A stretch of 64,000 nucleotides of DNA from Brachionus manjavacas (taxonomy: Eukaryota > Rotifera > Eurotatoria > Ploima > Brachionidae), in assembly GCA_019054805.1 (NCBI GenBank), contig JAHQIY010000002.1:930001-994000 (forward strand), in the 5' to 3' direction. The notes beneath the pieces are model-generated. The model was not told the DNA's origin. It was given only the letters and a program-made list of their open reading frames with translations, and did no database searches. Position 1 is the first letter of the stretch; every line of letters starts with the position of its first letter. Shown piece by piece: positions 37,401-47,085 of the stretch. The position numbers and the translations under genes were made by a program.

Positions 37401-38941
37401 CTTTTGATTCAAATTTTGTTGTAATTTAGCCAATTTATCGTTTGATTTCTTTAAATATAATTTTAGTTCAAAATCTTATTTCTTGATAAAATTACATCAA
37501 AATCGATTGATAAAAATTCAATTTCAGATTTTAGCAAGCTTATTTGTTCGGCTAAATTTAGGCTGTAACCAAGTGTTTTTTGTAGATGAAATGGAGTTTC
37601 TATTTTTGGGTCCGAAAATTTTGACACAAAGCTCAAAATTTTATTTTTGACATTCTCCAAGTCATTAAATATTGCCTCCTTGATTCTCTGGATTTGATCA
37701 GACTCAGTAACTAAGATAATGATTTTTTTTGGCAAAATATTCTTTAAAAATAATTTTAATAAATTTAATTTATTTAAAAAAGTCACACTTTGCTCATTAT
37801 CTGAAGAATCGAGTCGAAAATTTTCGATCTGGAAGCTTCAAATGAATATTTGGTGTCCATGACAAGAATCACTATTGATCTCTCGCTTAAAAATAAATCA
37901 GAAATGCTCTAAATTAAAAAAAAAAAAATTTAATCAAAATCATTTACAAGAATTTACTTCAGAACATTCGTAAAAGTTTAAACTTTTGTTGGAATCTTTT
38001 AGTTGTGAATATAGAAAAAAATTTTGGGATGATTTTTTCAGATTTTTTTCATCGCCAATTATCATTTTAGTGACAGAAAAGTTTTTCAAATAATCGTTTA
38101 TGATTACCACTTTAGACTCATATTTAGTCATTAAATCTAAATTTAATAAATCATTTTAATTTAAAATAAAATATGCAAAAAAATTACCTTTTCTTTTTTG
38201 AGAGTCTAATTCAGGACTTAGAGATATCATTAGACTGTCACTAATCAAATCACATCCACTTATACGTGTACTTAACTTTAAAAACCTTAAAAAATAAAAT
38301 ACCAAATTATGGACAGTTTTACTTGTAAAGGAGAATTTTTTAAGTCAAAAAGTGATTTCCCAACTACTAAATTCATATAGTGAAGAGTCCAAAAACTTAT
38401 ATGCTTGCATCCATTTAAGCGTATTTTATCAAATTTTATTAGATTTTTATTTCGGTGATTTTTAAAGAAATTGATTAGTTGGTAAAACAAAAAATCAGTT
38501 GCACTTTCTAAACCGGAAAAATCAAAATTTCTTCCATCAGAAAATTCTGAACTCTAAAAATTTTCTTTTAAAATTTTTTTTTTAAATTCAAAAGCTTACT
38601 TCTTCAATTTCTAAGATGTTGAAAATATTATCCTTAACAATCATCCATTCAATGACTGGTAATTCATTGGGATCGTCTTCTTCGATTTCAGAAATAAAAG
38701 TTGGAGAAATTGAGTGATTTTTGCTTGAAACTGGTTTAATCTTTTCTTGTCTTTTCTCTACTCTTTTATTCTTTGAAATTTTCTGCTCTTGAATTTTTTG
38801 CGTTTGCGGAGGTGTAGAACTTTTTTTTAATTTTTGCTGAAATACTGGTTGAATATCTTCATCTTCATCGTCATCATTTTCATTGTCCACAAGTTGCTTC
38901 ATAGCTTTAGCTGGAAGAGATTTTACTTTTTTTTTCGACAT
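22443..38941 (-). CDS. Giant double-ROCO protein: LRR/Roc-like/stalk/COR + LRR-Roc-COR-TIR
   Basis: Nineteen inferred exons (minus): 38941-38600, 38553-38323, 38275-38188, 38136-37958, 37908-37496, 37448-37050, 37000-36506, 36453-36346, 35700-35502, 35451-35312, 35260-34824, 34777-34597, 32901-32670, 32623-32414, 32354-32218, 30206-28733, 28680-28340, 25167-24958, 24887-22443. Splice phases agree at every junction; only exon 5 is internally off frame. Product about 2,750 residues. Order: acidic/basic N-terminus; LRR-like part; Roc-like domain lacking a P-loop; dynein-stalk-like segment (exon 6); COR-like part (exons 7-9); linker; LRRs, then Roc with G-L-G-E-A-G-K-T-S, WDFAGQ (split by an intron) and T-H-I-D; COR (D-P-Q-W-I-I-K-V); a degenerate TIR; a canonical TIR (V-F-I-S-Y, C-W-I-D-T, C-K-L-E-F) and a Cys/His-containing tail. 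By family it is a GTP-switched cytosolic scaffold; the TIR Glu suggests possible NADase activity. The long introns hold mobile elements. Confidence 0.75.
25588..25660. other. GC-richer patch in intron 17 of the ROCO gene
   Basis: A short patch of balanced composition (ACAATGGAGCGCCATGATACACGATGTTGGAGG) stands out in otherwise AT-rich intron DNA. It contains a small GGAGCGCC-centred inverted repeat. Possibly an old insertion; nothing more can be said. Confidence 0.25.
26064..26327. mobile_element. Short inverted-repeat element (MITE-like) in intron 17
   Basis: The left end AAAAAGTGTTCTTTTGTGTC, continuing to CTTTGCG, pairs with the right end ACGCAAAAGTACACAAAAGG, continuing to ACACTTTTT, over about 28 bp. 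The 264-bp interior has no coding capacity, and further AAGTACACAAAAAGACAC copies lie just outside the right end (26350-26375). The superfamily cannot be assigned; the size and non-coding inside fit a MITE. Confidence 0.55.
26718..26780 (+). repeat. Direct repeat A, copy 1 (intron 17)
   Basis: GAAGCTTTGTATTCTGTCAG and the following 40 or so bases recur at 28181-28240 in the same orientation with few differences. See the matching finding. Confidence 0.6.
26909..27122. repeat. Inverted repeat with 28-bp arms (intron 17)
   Basis: AAACAAATTAAAATTAAAGC (continuing TGTTTTT) near 26910-26938 is mirrored by AAAAACAGCTTTAATTTTAA (continuing TTGTTT) near 27092-27119. Weaker symmetry extends outwards to TTACGTAAAA-like strings at about 26842 and 27158. 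This is probably a short palindromic DNA element. Confidence 0.45.
27364..27950 (+). mobile_element. CR1/L2-like LINE 3' end in intron 17 of the ROCO gene
   Basis: Broken frames on the plus strand read as the RT C-terminus of a CR1/L2-type LINE: F-V-R-P-L-L-E-F-V-V-P-V-W-S-P, then V-V-R-I-Q-R-R-A-T-K-F-V, then R-R-K-R-G-D-L-I-Q-L-Y-K, and finally the terminal block N-I-W-N-S-L-P with V-N-S-F-K-A-S-I-D. The 3' end is a (CTA)n microsatellite at about 27927-27950. There is a stop near 27410, a frame change near 27560 and a stop near 27724. 5'-truncated, in the opposite orientation to the host gene. Confidence 0.75.
28181..28240 (+). repeat. Direct repeat A, copy 2 (intron 17)
   Basis: Second copy of the repeat at 26718-26780. 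It lies about 100 bp before the donor end of intron 17 as the host gene is read. Confidence 0.6.
30495..30600 (+). repeat. Degenerate ATTTTACTC-type tandem repeat (intron 15)
   Basis: About ten imperfect units of 8-12 bp, each an ATTTT followed by ACTC, GCTC or ATAC, sit at the left edge of the palindromic block. Reverse-orientation versions (AAAATGAGTAAAAC) recur at 30733-30750 and near 31390-31410. Confidence 0.55.
30580..30859. repeat. Large imperfect palindrome (intron 15 of the ROCO gene)
   Basis: Two overlapping inverted-repeat pairs are present. GTTTGACTTAACCATTTTTC, running on to AAACCAAG (30615-30700), mirrors 30771-30857. ATACATTTTGTTCTTCGTTAG (30595 on) mirrors 30711-30745. The shared GTTTGACTTAAC core occurs three times. 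The transcript could fold into a long hairpin, and the DNA could extrude a cruciform. No coding content. Confidence 0.7.
31060..31175. other. GC-rich island of unknown origin (intron 15)
   Basis: About 110 bp containing CCAGGGCTTTTCCCCGG, CCAGGCCAGTGACCCGG and CTCGACTGGCTGC contrast sharply with the AT-rich intron around it. I see no open frame worth calling and no tRNA-like A/B box pair in the right order. Probably an inserted repeat; identity unknown. Confidence 0.35.
33618..33690 (-). repeat. Retroposon 3' end, family B copy 1 (intron 12)
   Basis: GACCGGTTGGAATGGAGACT and CCTTTCAGCCACAT, preceded by ATTTATTTA on the plus strand, recur at 44094-44175. Read on the minus strand this is a unique segment ending in a TAAATAAAT tail, as in LINE/SINE 3' ends. 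Confidence 0.55.
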
Positions 38942-39780
38942 TTTTCATAAATTTAAAAAATAATTAATTTAAAATAATTGTTTCAACTTTTTTCTTAATA
39001 TTTTAAAGTAGTCATGACTACTTTACGTATTTATTAATTCTACTAATTCAACTTTTTTTAGGTTATTAAATGTTTTATAATTTTTAAAATTTTAAATTCA
39101 TGTTTCTTAATAAAAAATCGTTAAAAACTTAGAAAATAATTTGAATAAATATTTTTTTTTGTTAGAATTTTTTTACAATAATTTTATTATGTAAAAATAT
39201 CTTTAGATTAAATTGCAGAAAATGTTATGTAAATAAATTACAATTGATTGAGAGATTTTATTAAGAATTGAAACTTGAAAACACAAAGGGCGTCTACAAA
39301 AATCTGCTCATTACAAAACTAGAATAATCCGCAAGATAGGAATGGAAGAATGATGTCAAGAGCAAGAGCAACGAATCTTAGACTAAGAGACATTATACAC
39401 AAGAAATTAGCTAGAATTATTTAAAAGATATCTGAAATAAAACTTGGTTTAAATGTGTCTTTGAACCAAGATGAAAATTTTTTAAATATATTTAACAACA
39501 CTTTTGTCACGATTTTTGTTTTTACCAGAATTTACGTGAAATTTCGTCACTATGCAAAAAGTAAAAATTACAAGAAATCTTAGTTTTTGATTAATTTCTA
39601 ATTTTTTAACCTAAATTCATTTTAAATAATTTTTTTTTATTACTTTTGTTTTTACCTTCTATCAAAATTTGATATTTTTCATTTTTTAATGTTACGTAAA
39701 ATTATGAAATTTCTAGTAAATTCTGGTAGCAATGAAAAATCATGACAATACTATACTTTGTTTATTTAATTTCTTTTATG
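38942..39780. other. Upstream flank of the ROCO gene
   Basis: AT-rich DNA expected to include the ROCO promoter; no motif could be singled out. A short Lys/Ser-rich decayed frame at 39290-39420 may be an outlying part of the LINE that follows. Confidence 0.4.
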
Positions 39781-41285
39781 TTTTAATTTACGTGAGCAAA
39801 AGATGGGCTGAGCACCTTACAGAAGTTCTAAATAGACCAGAACCTAAAGAATCTTTACTAACTATATCAGCTTGACAGAGAAATAGAAGCTGTTGTAAAG
39901 GCTCTGAAGAAAGCCTCGGGTATTGACGGAGTCACAGTAGAAATGTTGAAAGCTGACGGAAGCATCACTATAGGGATACTGCAAGATTTATTCATCAAGA
40001 TAATACGGCAATAAATCAAGTCAGGTGATTAGTCAGAAAGCCTCATAGTCAAGCTCCCTAAGAAAGGTAACAAAATTATTTGTGACAATTGGCCACATGA
40101 ATAACACTGCTACCAATAGCAATATCAAGCAAGGAGCTCTGCAGCACAATTCTGAAAATAATAAAAATGCTTTGGATGTTATACTTAGAGAAAAACAAGA
40201 AGGATTTAAATGAGGTAGAGGATGCTTAGATCAGATATTTGCTCTTAGGAACATCATTGAACCGAGTCTTGAATGGAATAGCTCTTGTATCTTAACTTCA
40301 TTGACTTCAAGAAAGCTTTTGATAACATATACAGAAAAACCTTGAGAGCCATATCAGAATCTAATGACTTACCACAGAAAATAGTTTACTTGATAAAACT
40401 CTTGTACGAGAAATCCGAGTGTAGCAAAAATATGCTTCAAGAAAAATGAAAATGAGCTTCAAGGTGTGTACAAGAGTAAGACAAGGATGCGTTCTCTTTC
40501 TGACACTATTTCTAATACTGATTGACTATGTCATGAAGAAAACAACTGCCAGTGTGAGGGGTATACAATGGGGATTAACAGCAAAGCTTTTAGTGTTAGA
40601 CTTTGCGGATGATCTGGTGCTAACATCTGATAACGAAACACATATGCATATGAAGACGCAAGATTTTGCGAACAAAATTAAACCAACTGAACTGGAAATT
40701 AATGGGGCCAAAACGGAAGTTATGTGCATAAACACCAAATTGGATACCCCGATCACCAGAGAAATTAAGAATAGACTGGCTAAAGCAAAAAGTGCCTTTT
40801 CTAGACTCCGACCAGTATGAAAATCAACCAGCTGCATCAAGGAAAAAAAAGTTAATTAATACAACACTGGTGTACGGAAGTGAATGTCAAGGAATGCCTG
40901 AATCTAACAGAAAAAGCCTGAAAATCTTCCACAGCGGAAGCCTGAGGAGGATTCTCGGGATACACCGGCCTTAGACTTGAGACATTGTCGAACACTGAAC
41001 TATACACAAGAACAAATTCAGAGTAATCAAGTCAATGCATTAAGAATAAAAGACTGTGATGGCTTGAAGATGTACTTAGAATGAATGAAACACGGATACC
41101 AAAAAGAGCCCTTCAATGGACACATCAAGGGCGATGCAAGGTAAGACGACCAGCAATAACATGGAGGTCAACAATCACGAAAGAGCTCACCGAGATGAGA
41201 ATGAAATGGGAAGAAGCTAGGGTAAAGGTGAAAGATCGATTTAAGTGGAAATCAAAAGTAATGACCATATGCTCCACAAGGTAGA
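39780..41285 (+). mobile_element. Decayed RTE-like LINE (RT to C-terminus)
   Basis: Successive plus-strand frames give an ordered RT: K-K-A-S-G-I-D-G-V-T-V-E-M-L-K (39.9 kb), L-P-K-K-G-N-K, a finger region, V-R-Q-G-C-V-L (the P-Q-G-x-x-L box, 40.47 kb), F-A-D-D-L-V-L (40.60 kb), L-E-I-N-G-A-K-T-E-V-M, then L-V-Y-G-S-E-C and the terminal R-R-I-L-G-I block. It ends with P-K-R-A-L-Q-W-T-H-Q-G and W-E-E-A-R-V-K. That W-G-x-G-R/W-E-D-R tail is usual in RTE-related endonuclease-RT elements. Stops and frame changes are numerous (at least six), and the 5' endonuclease is missing. Old copy. Confidence 0.75.
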
Positions 41286-42111
41286 ATAAGGAAAAAAATA
41301 TTGTAATTTAAATTTATTTGAATTCACCTGGTATATTCCACGCTTGATTTTGTTTTTTACCACCTTAGGCTTAAACTGAAAAATTCTGACCACGCTTAAC
41401 ACTCTGAAATGAACATTAATTGATTAATAAATAAAAAATTATTTCTTAAATCCGAAAATTTAATTATTCTTCAAAACGAATCTTTTCCACTATATATGTA
41501 GAAAAAAATATGAAGATTTTTTTATTTTTTTGATTTAATTGTCATATTGAATAAATATTCAAATAAGCATCGGGACAGCAATAAATTAGTAAAATAATTG
41601 TCAAACTGGACTGCACTAACATTTAATTTTATAACTCTCAATACTATACTAGACCACAATTTAACTTTTAAATTCTAGATACATCATATCAATCGGCAAC
41701 TTGTCATTTCAACACTCTATTTTTTTTACACCAGATTAAAGTATATTTTTTAACTATAGACCACCATACATCAAAAAAATTAAGCAAATTTATATGATAA
41801 ATAATTATTGTTCATTTTTTGAGTAGAAGAATGCTTCGAGAATTTGCTAAAGTTTTAAAAATTTAAAATGTTTTAACTTTAAATAACAATCAAAACTAAA
41901 CTGGTAAATTAAAATTTTATTTAAAGAAAGTTTAAAATTTTAATTTTATAAATGAAGCTCTATTTTCGCAGAGAACTCTAAAAATTCCAAGATTTGTCCT
42001 TCTTTTATTTTTAAAAATACGAATCATGTTTATCTTTAATAATCCAAAAGTTATCTATTATCTTTCCATTCTAGATAAAAAATAAAAATTTAAATTTAAA
42101 TTTTTCTTAAC
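41286..42111. other. Intergenic AT-rich DNA
   Basis: Between the RTE-like relic and the 3' end of the phosphatase gene. No supported feature. Confidence 0.5.
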
Positions 42112-43784
42112 TTAAATAGGACATACTTTATCATCGGATACTTGCTCAAAATACAAATGAGTATTATTAAAAGCTTGCATCCTGGTGTAACCGTAATCAT
42201 TTGCTCTGAATGCACAAAAATCCTTTTGGGGACCAAAAGGATTGTGATTTTCCTTGCATCCGGCGCTTCCAGTGACTATGTGGATCGGAGCATTTGGATT
42301 TGTGTACGGCTTTTCATAGCTTCCATTATAAACTGTGTAATTGTAAATCGGCCATAATCTCTCATATGAATGTTCATGAGCCCACAATTCAACTTAATGA
42401 CAAAATAAAAGCTATTTTTTCAAAAAAATTTGTGATAAAAATTTACCATCTACAGCATATTTGTAAAATAAATCTTCCAAGCCATAAGTTTGGACATAGG
42501 GTAAACCAGTACGTACTCGATCATCAAAATGAGTACAGTCGTCTTTGTTGGCATTAGTGCAGTACATTGGCCTATGACCCATAGTGATAATCCCTTAAAA
42601 TAGATTATCAAAATAAAATGAATTTTTGATATTTCAATAAATTACATGGTCGAATGGCTCTGTTTTCTGGTAAATTGGCAATCTAAAAAATAGTGTAATT
42701 ATTTTTATAAACTCAAGTTTTTTAATTTTTCAAAAATTAAATCTTTTTTAAGCCAAATTAATTTAAAGTTACAAGTAAAAATTCATACTTTCAAATCTTC
42801 TTCAAGCCAATTATATTGATTAACTATTTGTTTAAAACCAAAATCAAAAAAATAATAAAATTCGGTACTAAACGAAATTAAATGAATGGGACCGATATTA
42901 ATGCTATAAAAAAGATTGTTGTCTCCTCCAAATTTTGTACCATCACCATTTGGCATGCTAAATTTGTTCACGTAATTCGAAAAATTATACTGCCATTCGT
43001 GATTTCCTGGACACGTCATATACGGAACATAAGCAGCAATAGGTTGAATTTGATTCAAAAAAGCATCACCAACTCGAGCATTGTCCTTCATAAATTTCGA
43101 TAAGATTTAAATTTTAAAAAGGACTAAAATTATACAGTGGCCATGTCATAGGCAAAGTCACCAACATGCAAAATTGCGTCATAAAAACCTAGCATTGTTT
43201 CGCTTTGTAATCTTGGTAGAGACTGAGCGTTTTCATTTCCCAAGTCGCCAAATATTGCAAATCTTGGAGACCATTTGGTACCTTCGGGCATTGCAGTAAA
43301 ATAGAATATGTCTGACCATCCATGATTTGGTGATCCACAGTGGTACTCTAAAGTTAAATGGATAAACAAGAAATTTTTTTATTAAAAATTATTTTTAAAA
43401 AAACACTGTAAGTTTTTCCAGAGTGTAGTTTTTCCAAGACAACTCGATGAACAGTCATATTGCGTCTTAAATTTCCGCCATCAACAAAAATCTTAGAAGT
43501 TCCGGAAACACTTGAATCAATTTTATCAATTCCATATTCTACTACACTTTCAGCCACTGGACTCATAGTTACCCAAGTAACAACCATCTGATCTGGTCTC
43601 GCTGTAATTACATAAGAATTGAATATTTTGTTTTAATATTTTATTTAATACCTCCGTAGGATAAATGGACTTGTTCCGGTTGGTAATACGCTTCATTTAA
43701 AAACTCGGTTTCTCTTAAATTCAAATAACCGTCTGATAAGCTAAAAAAAATAGCTAATAATGTCACAAATTTCCAATTGATCAT
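42112..43784 (-). CDS. Secreted purple acid phosphatase (ACP7-like)
   Basis: Seven exons (43784-43652, 43601-43407, 43347-43136, 43085-42789, 42682-42646, 42593-42447, 42392-42112) give 433 residues, close to the 430-460 of animal ACP7. Exon phases agree throughout and introns are mostly 50-65 nt. An N-terminal signal peptide is followed by a fibronectin-like domain (R-P-D-Q-M-V-V-T-W-V-T-M). The metallophosphatase core has the metal-binding blocks in order: F-G-D-L-G, G-D-F-A-Y-D, C-P-G-N-H-E, I-I-T-M-G-H-R-P-M-Y, and W-A-H-E-H-S-Y-E-R-L-W-P. All expected Asp, Tyr, Asn and His ligands of the binuclear Fe/metal site are present. By family it hydrolyses phosphomonoesters at acid pH in the lysosome or outside the cell. 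Exon 5 is only 37 nt. Confidence 0.93.
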
Positions 43785-44985
43785 TTTAAAATTTTTTAAA
43801 ATGAAGACTAATAATTAAGAAAAATTTAAATTATGTTGTTGGAGTCATGTGACCTAATTTTTTCTGTAATAATTAATTTTTTTATAAATTTAGTCAAAAA
43901 CTAAAATATATTCTTATTTTGTTTTTGGGATCAAAAATATAGTTATATTTAAATATTTAACTATATATTTATATATATATTTATTTATATAATAAAAATA
44001 TGGTAAACTTTATTGACATTAAGCGTTTTTCAAGACAAAAGTATTGCTAACAGTTAAAAAGGATAAAAATGAAACTAGAGTCAAATGTTTATTTCTATTT
44101 ATTTAGAAAATAGATTAGGCAAAGCCTTGACCGGTTGGAATGGAGAATTAGTCATTCCTTTCAGCCACTTAATAGTAATTTTGAAAATATAAAGTCAAAT
44201 GTCAAATGTTAATTAAATTTAAAAGTAATTATTTTTAAAAGTACTTTTAAAAATAATTTTTATTTATTTTAGAATTAAATACGTAAGGTGCCCCAAGTCA
44301 TAAACACTAGTTTTCGATTTAAAATTTTTAGCTTTTCCAAAAATTTGAAATCTAATGTAATTTTGTGCGTAGAACTCGAATCTGAAATCATTTTTTTCAT
44401 ATGTCATCTTATTTTTGCTGAATTGCATGAAAAATACAAATTTAGTGCATAAGTTTGAACTGATTTTTTCGAAAAATTAAACTGACTTGGAAACTTAATT
44501 TTTTTTCTTCAGATAGTAGAGGAAATGTACTTTCTAATCTTGTGTATTTTTTTTCACCCATTTAAAAAAAATCTCTAACAATTTAAACGCAAAGTTTTGA
44601 AAAAATTCGATGATTTAGCATTTTTGGCGTTTTATCTGTGCCAGGAATCAAATAAAAATTTGATGTAAAAATAGGGAGCTATCGTGAACTTTTTATGTAA
44701 CATCTTAACAAAAAAATTCAAATTACATTGTAATATTGTATTTAGACACTTAAAACAATTGAATCAAAATGTGACAATTAAAAAAAATTCTTATGATATA
44801 ATCAATGTTGCGTAATTGCTGTTTACAAAAACTTTAAATTGTTTTCTAACGGAGAAGACACCAACCGTTATAACTTTAACACCTTTATAATTTGAATAAT
44901 TTATTATTTAAATTCAGTCAACCATTTTAGCTATTTTATTTAAAATAACCATTTTATCAAACTTGCTTAGTTATTTTAAAATAAA
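43785..44985. other. Divergent intergenic region
   Basis: Separates the phosphatase (-) from the CAP gene (+), so it should hold both promoters. Contains the family B retroposon end at 44094-44175. Otherwise AT-rich, with no recognisable site. Confidence 0.5.
44094..44175 (-). repeat. Retroposon 3' end, family B copy 2
   Basis: GACCGGTTGGAATGGAGAAT and TCCTTTCAGCCACTTAATA match the copy at 33618-33690, again preceded on the plus strand by an ATTTATTTA run. Minus-strand orientation. Confidence 0.55.
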
Positions 44986-45658
44986 ATGCTTTTCAAATCG
45001 TTAATTTTTGTGTGTTTTACTTATTGTACTGTTTTATGCACCCTTGATCAAAAAAAATTTCAACATGAAGCCTTAATGGCTCACAATCTTTACCGATTAA
45101 TCCATGGTGTACCACAACTATTTTTAAATGACAATTTAACCAAAATCGCCTATACCAGAGCACAAGAATTAGTTCAATCAAAAAATCTGTTTGTCAAACA
45201 GCTAGATTTCCAGGGCGAAAAACTCGGAGAAACAATTGGTTGTGTTAGCGGATTCAATGCTTACAACGGTACTTATTTTTCTCTTTTCAATTATCTTTAA
45301 TAAGGTTATTTGTTAAGGTATATCAGCGACTCAACTTTGGTACAGCATGGTTTCGAAATTTGATCAAGAAGGCGAGGAATCATTAGAGGCTGCCAGTTTT
45401 TCTCAGTTGATCTGGAAGAGTACAAGAGAGGTCGGCTTTGGTATAGCTGAAAATGATGGAAAATTTTATTTCGTAGCCGAGTATTTTCCAAGTGGAAATA
45501 TTCCTGGTCAATATGATACTAATGTTTTTCAACTGAACATTGATGATGATTTAATCTCAAAATTAAATAAAATTAAACCCAACAACATTGATTTAAAATT
45601 AAAAAAAAATAATTTGGATAAATTTCTAACAGGAATATTAGAAATAAGAAAAATGTGA
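44986..45658 (+). CDS. Secreted CAP/SCP-domain protein
   Basis: Two exons (44986-45268 and 45318-45658; 49-nt intron, phase 1) give 207 residues. A signal peptide (1-18) leads into a CAP domain similar to GAPR-1/GLIPR2. Visible blocks are M-A-H-N-L-Y-R (the H-N-x-x-R block with the first cavity His), A-T-Q-L-W-Y, F-S-Q-L-I-W-K-S-T-R-E-V-G-F-G-I-A and F-V-A-E-Y-F-P-S-G-N. The usual G-H-F-T-Q block reads A-S-F-S-Q, so the second cavity His is missing and metal binding at the CAP cavity is doubtful. The C-terminal 40 residues are basic and low-complexity. Extracellular role; ligand unknown. Confidence 0.85.
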
Positions 45659-46084
45659 CTAGTAATGATACCAATTGATTGATTTTGTTTCAATTAAATA
45701 CATTTACTTAATTTGATTATTTTTTTTTATTTTTAATAAATTTTTTAAAATTAGACATATGAAATTTTTTGATTCTTGTTTAATTTTAAGCTATTGCTGA
45801 ACTATATAATGTAATTTTTATACTTTAAATTAATGTTCGTCTTTTAGGAAACTTTACTAAAATTGGTCAACTTGAAGTTCATGATAAAAACTTAATTGAT
45901 TAAAATCTTAATAAAAATGACCAAATTTCTTTATTTTATTTCAACTGAGCATAAAATGTTTGTTATTTTGATTAAAAAAAGGAAATATTGTCTTTTTAAA
46001 TGATCTTAATTGATTCTTCTAAATTCTGTTTAAAAACTTAGAATCCACACTGAAATAAAGTGAACAACTAAGAATAATTAAGGT

Positions 46085-46500
46085 TCGGTAATATTTATTT
46101 ATTTAATCTAAAAAGAAAACCGGGACCGGTTATCGTCGTAGACTGTACACCGGGCGGAAATACAAATCACATTATGTATATAAAAATAAATATGTATATA
46201 AAAATACACATTAAAAAATACTTAATAAAATCTAGCAATTTGCATTAATTGCTAGCCGCATAATGCGCAAGCAACATTATCATGTCGCAAGCGTAAAAAG
46301 CGCAAAATGCATACAACATGTGGCTCGCCTATTCATTAAGACGAGCACATGTCAGTGTGCAGGGAACGAGTGTATGCACGGTCTCGCCTGCGCTCAACAT
46401 GCACATCGTCTACTGATTCAGACGAGTGCATGCAACTGCACAGCGAACCGAGTACATACACAGTGACGTCCTCATCACACACACTAAGGCTGTAAATGAT
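46085..46500 (-). mobile_element. Possible retroposon with diverged internal tandem repeat
   Basis: At 46090-46150 a plus-strand ATTTATTTATTTAA run is followed by GGGACCGGTTATCGTCGTAG, so on the minus strand it reads as a unique end plus TAAATAAATAAAT tail, like family B. About 150 bp further on, 46260-46490 is notably GC-rich. It contains two similar units about 82 bp apart (AAGACGAGCACATG at 46338, CAGACGAGTGCATG at 46420), each followed by GCA-rich and GAACGAGTG/GAACCGAGTA strings. The frame spanning it is Cys/His-rich by composition only. Confidence 0.35.
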
Positions 46501-46737
46501 ATTTCATATTAATTAAAATATAATAGGTGAAAAAAAGTGAAATTTTAAATTACAAAATTTCAAAAAATTGATTAAGATTTTATTTTCACTTCTGATAAAA
46601 ATTCACACAGTTTTCTCACTATTAAAATATTAAACTAGATCATACTTTATAAATTTTTCATATTTTTTTTTTAAATTGATAAAAAATACTACAATAATAA
46701 AAGATAATTTTATCAAATCAAAAACTAAAAATTTTGA

Positions 46738-47085
46738 TTCACCTGCCTCAAGATTCTCCAAAATTCGATAGGAGCCGTACAACGTACAATGTCTCTGTTG
46801 TTGTGGCCTGTCCATTTTTAGTTTCATTTCAAGCAAAATAGATTTTTAATTTTCAATAAATGAGGTATTTGCTTCCGCATAATCCATGTAAGTCTCCCCT
46901 TTTTTCACCTTTGATTCTATGTCTATCAATGCAACAATCAACACAGCTTTTGGCAAATGCCCCAAATTATCCATTCTAAACATTTTGCAAAACCAAAAAA
47001 TTTTGCATTGCCATGGCACGTAAAAACTCACTCATTTTTTAAATACCAATTATTCCAGGCTCTTCTATAATCCTTCTTTAAGAAT
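46738..47085 (-). other. Unrecognised decayed coding fragment
   Basis: Minus-strand frames read L-G-H-L-P-K-A-V-L-I-V-A-L-I-D-I-E-S-K and M-K-L-K-M-D-R-P-Q-Q-Q-R-H-C-T-L-Y-G-S-Y-R, separated by a stop. The second piece ends at a possible donor (GAGGCAG|GTGAAT, 46738). The composition is more protein-like than the flanks, so it may be an exon pair or a transposon scrap. I do not recognise it, and no partner exons were found. Confidence 0.25.
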
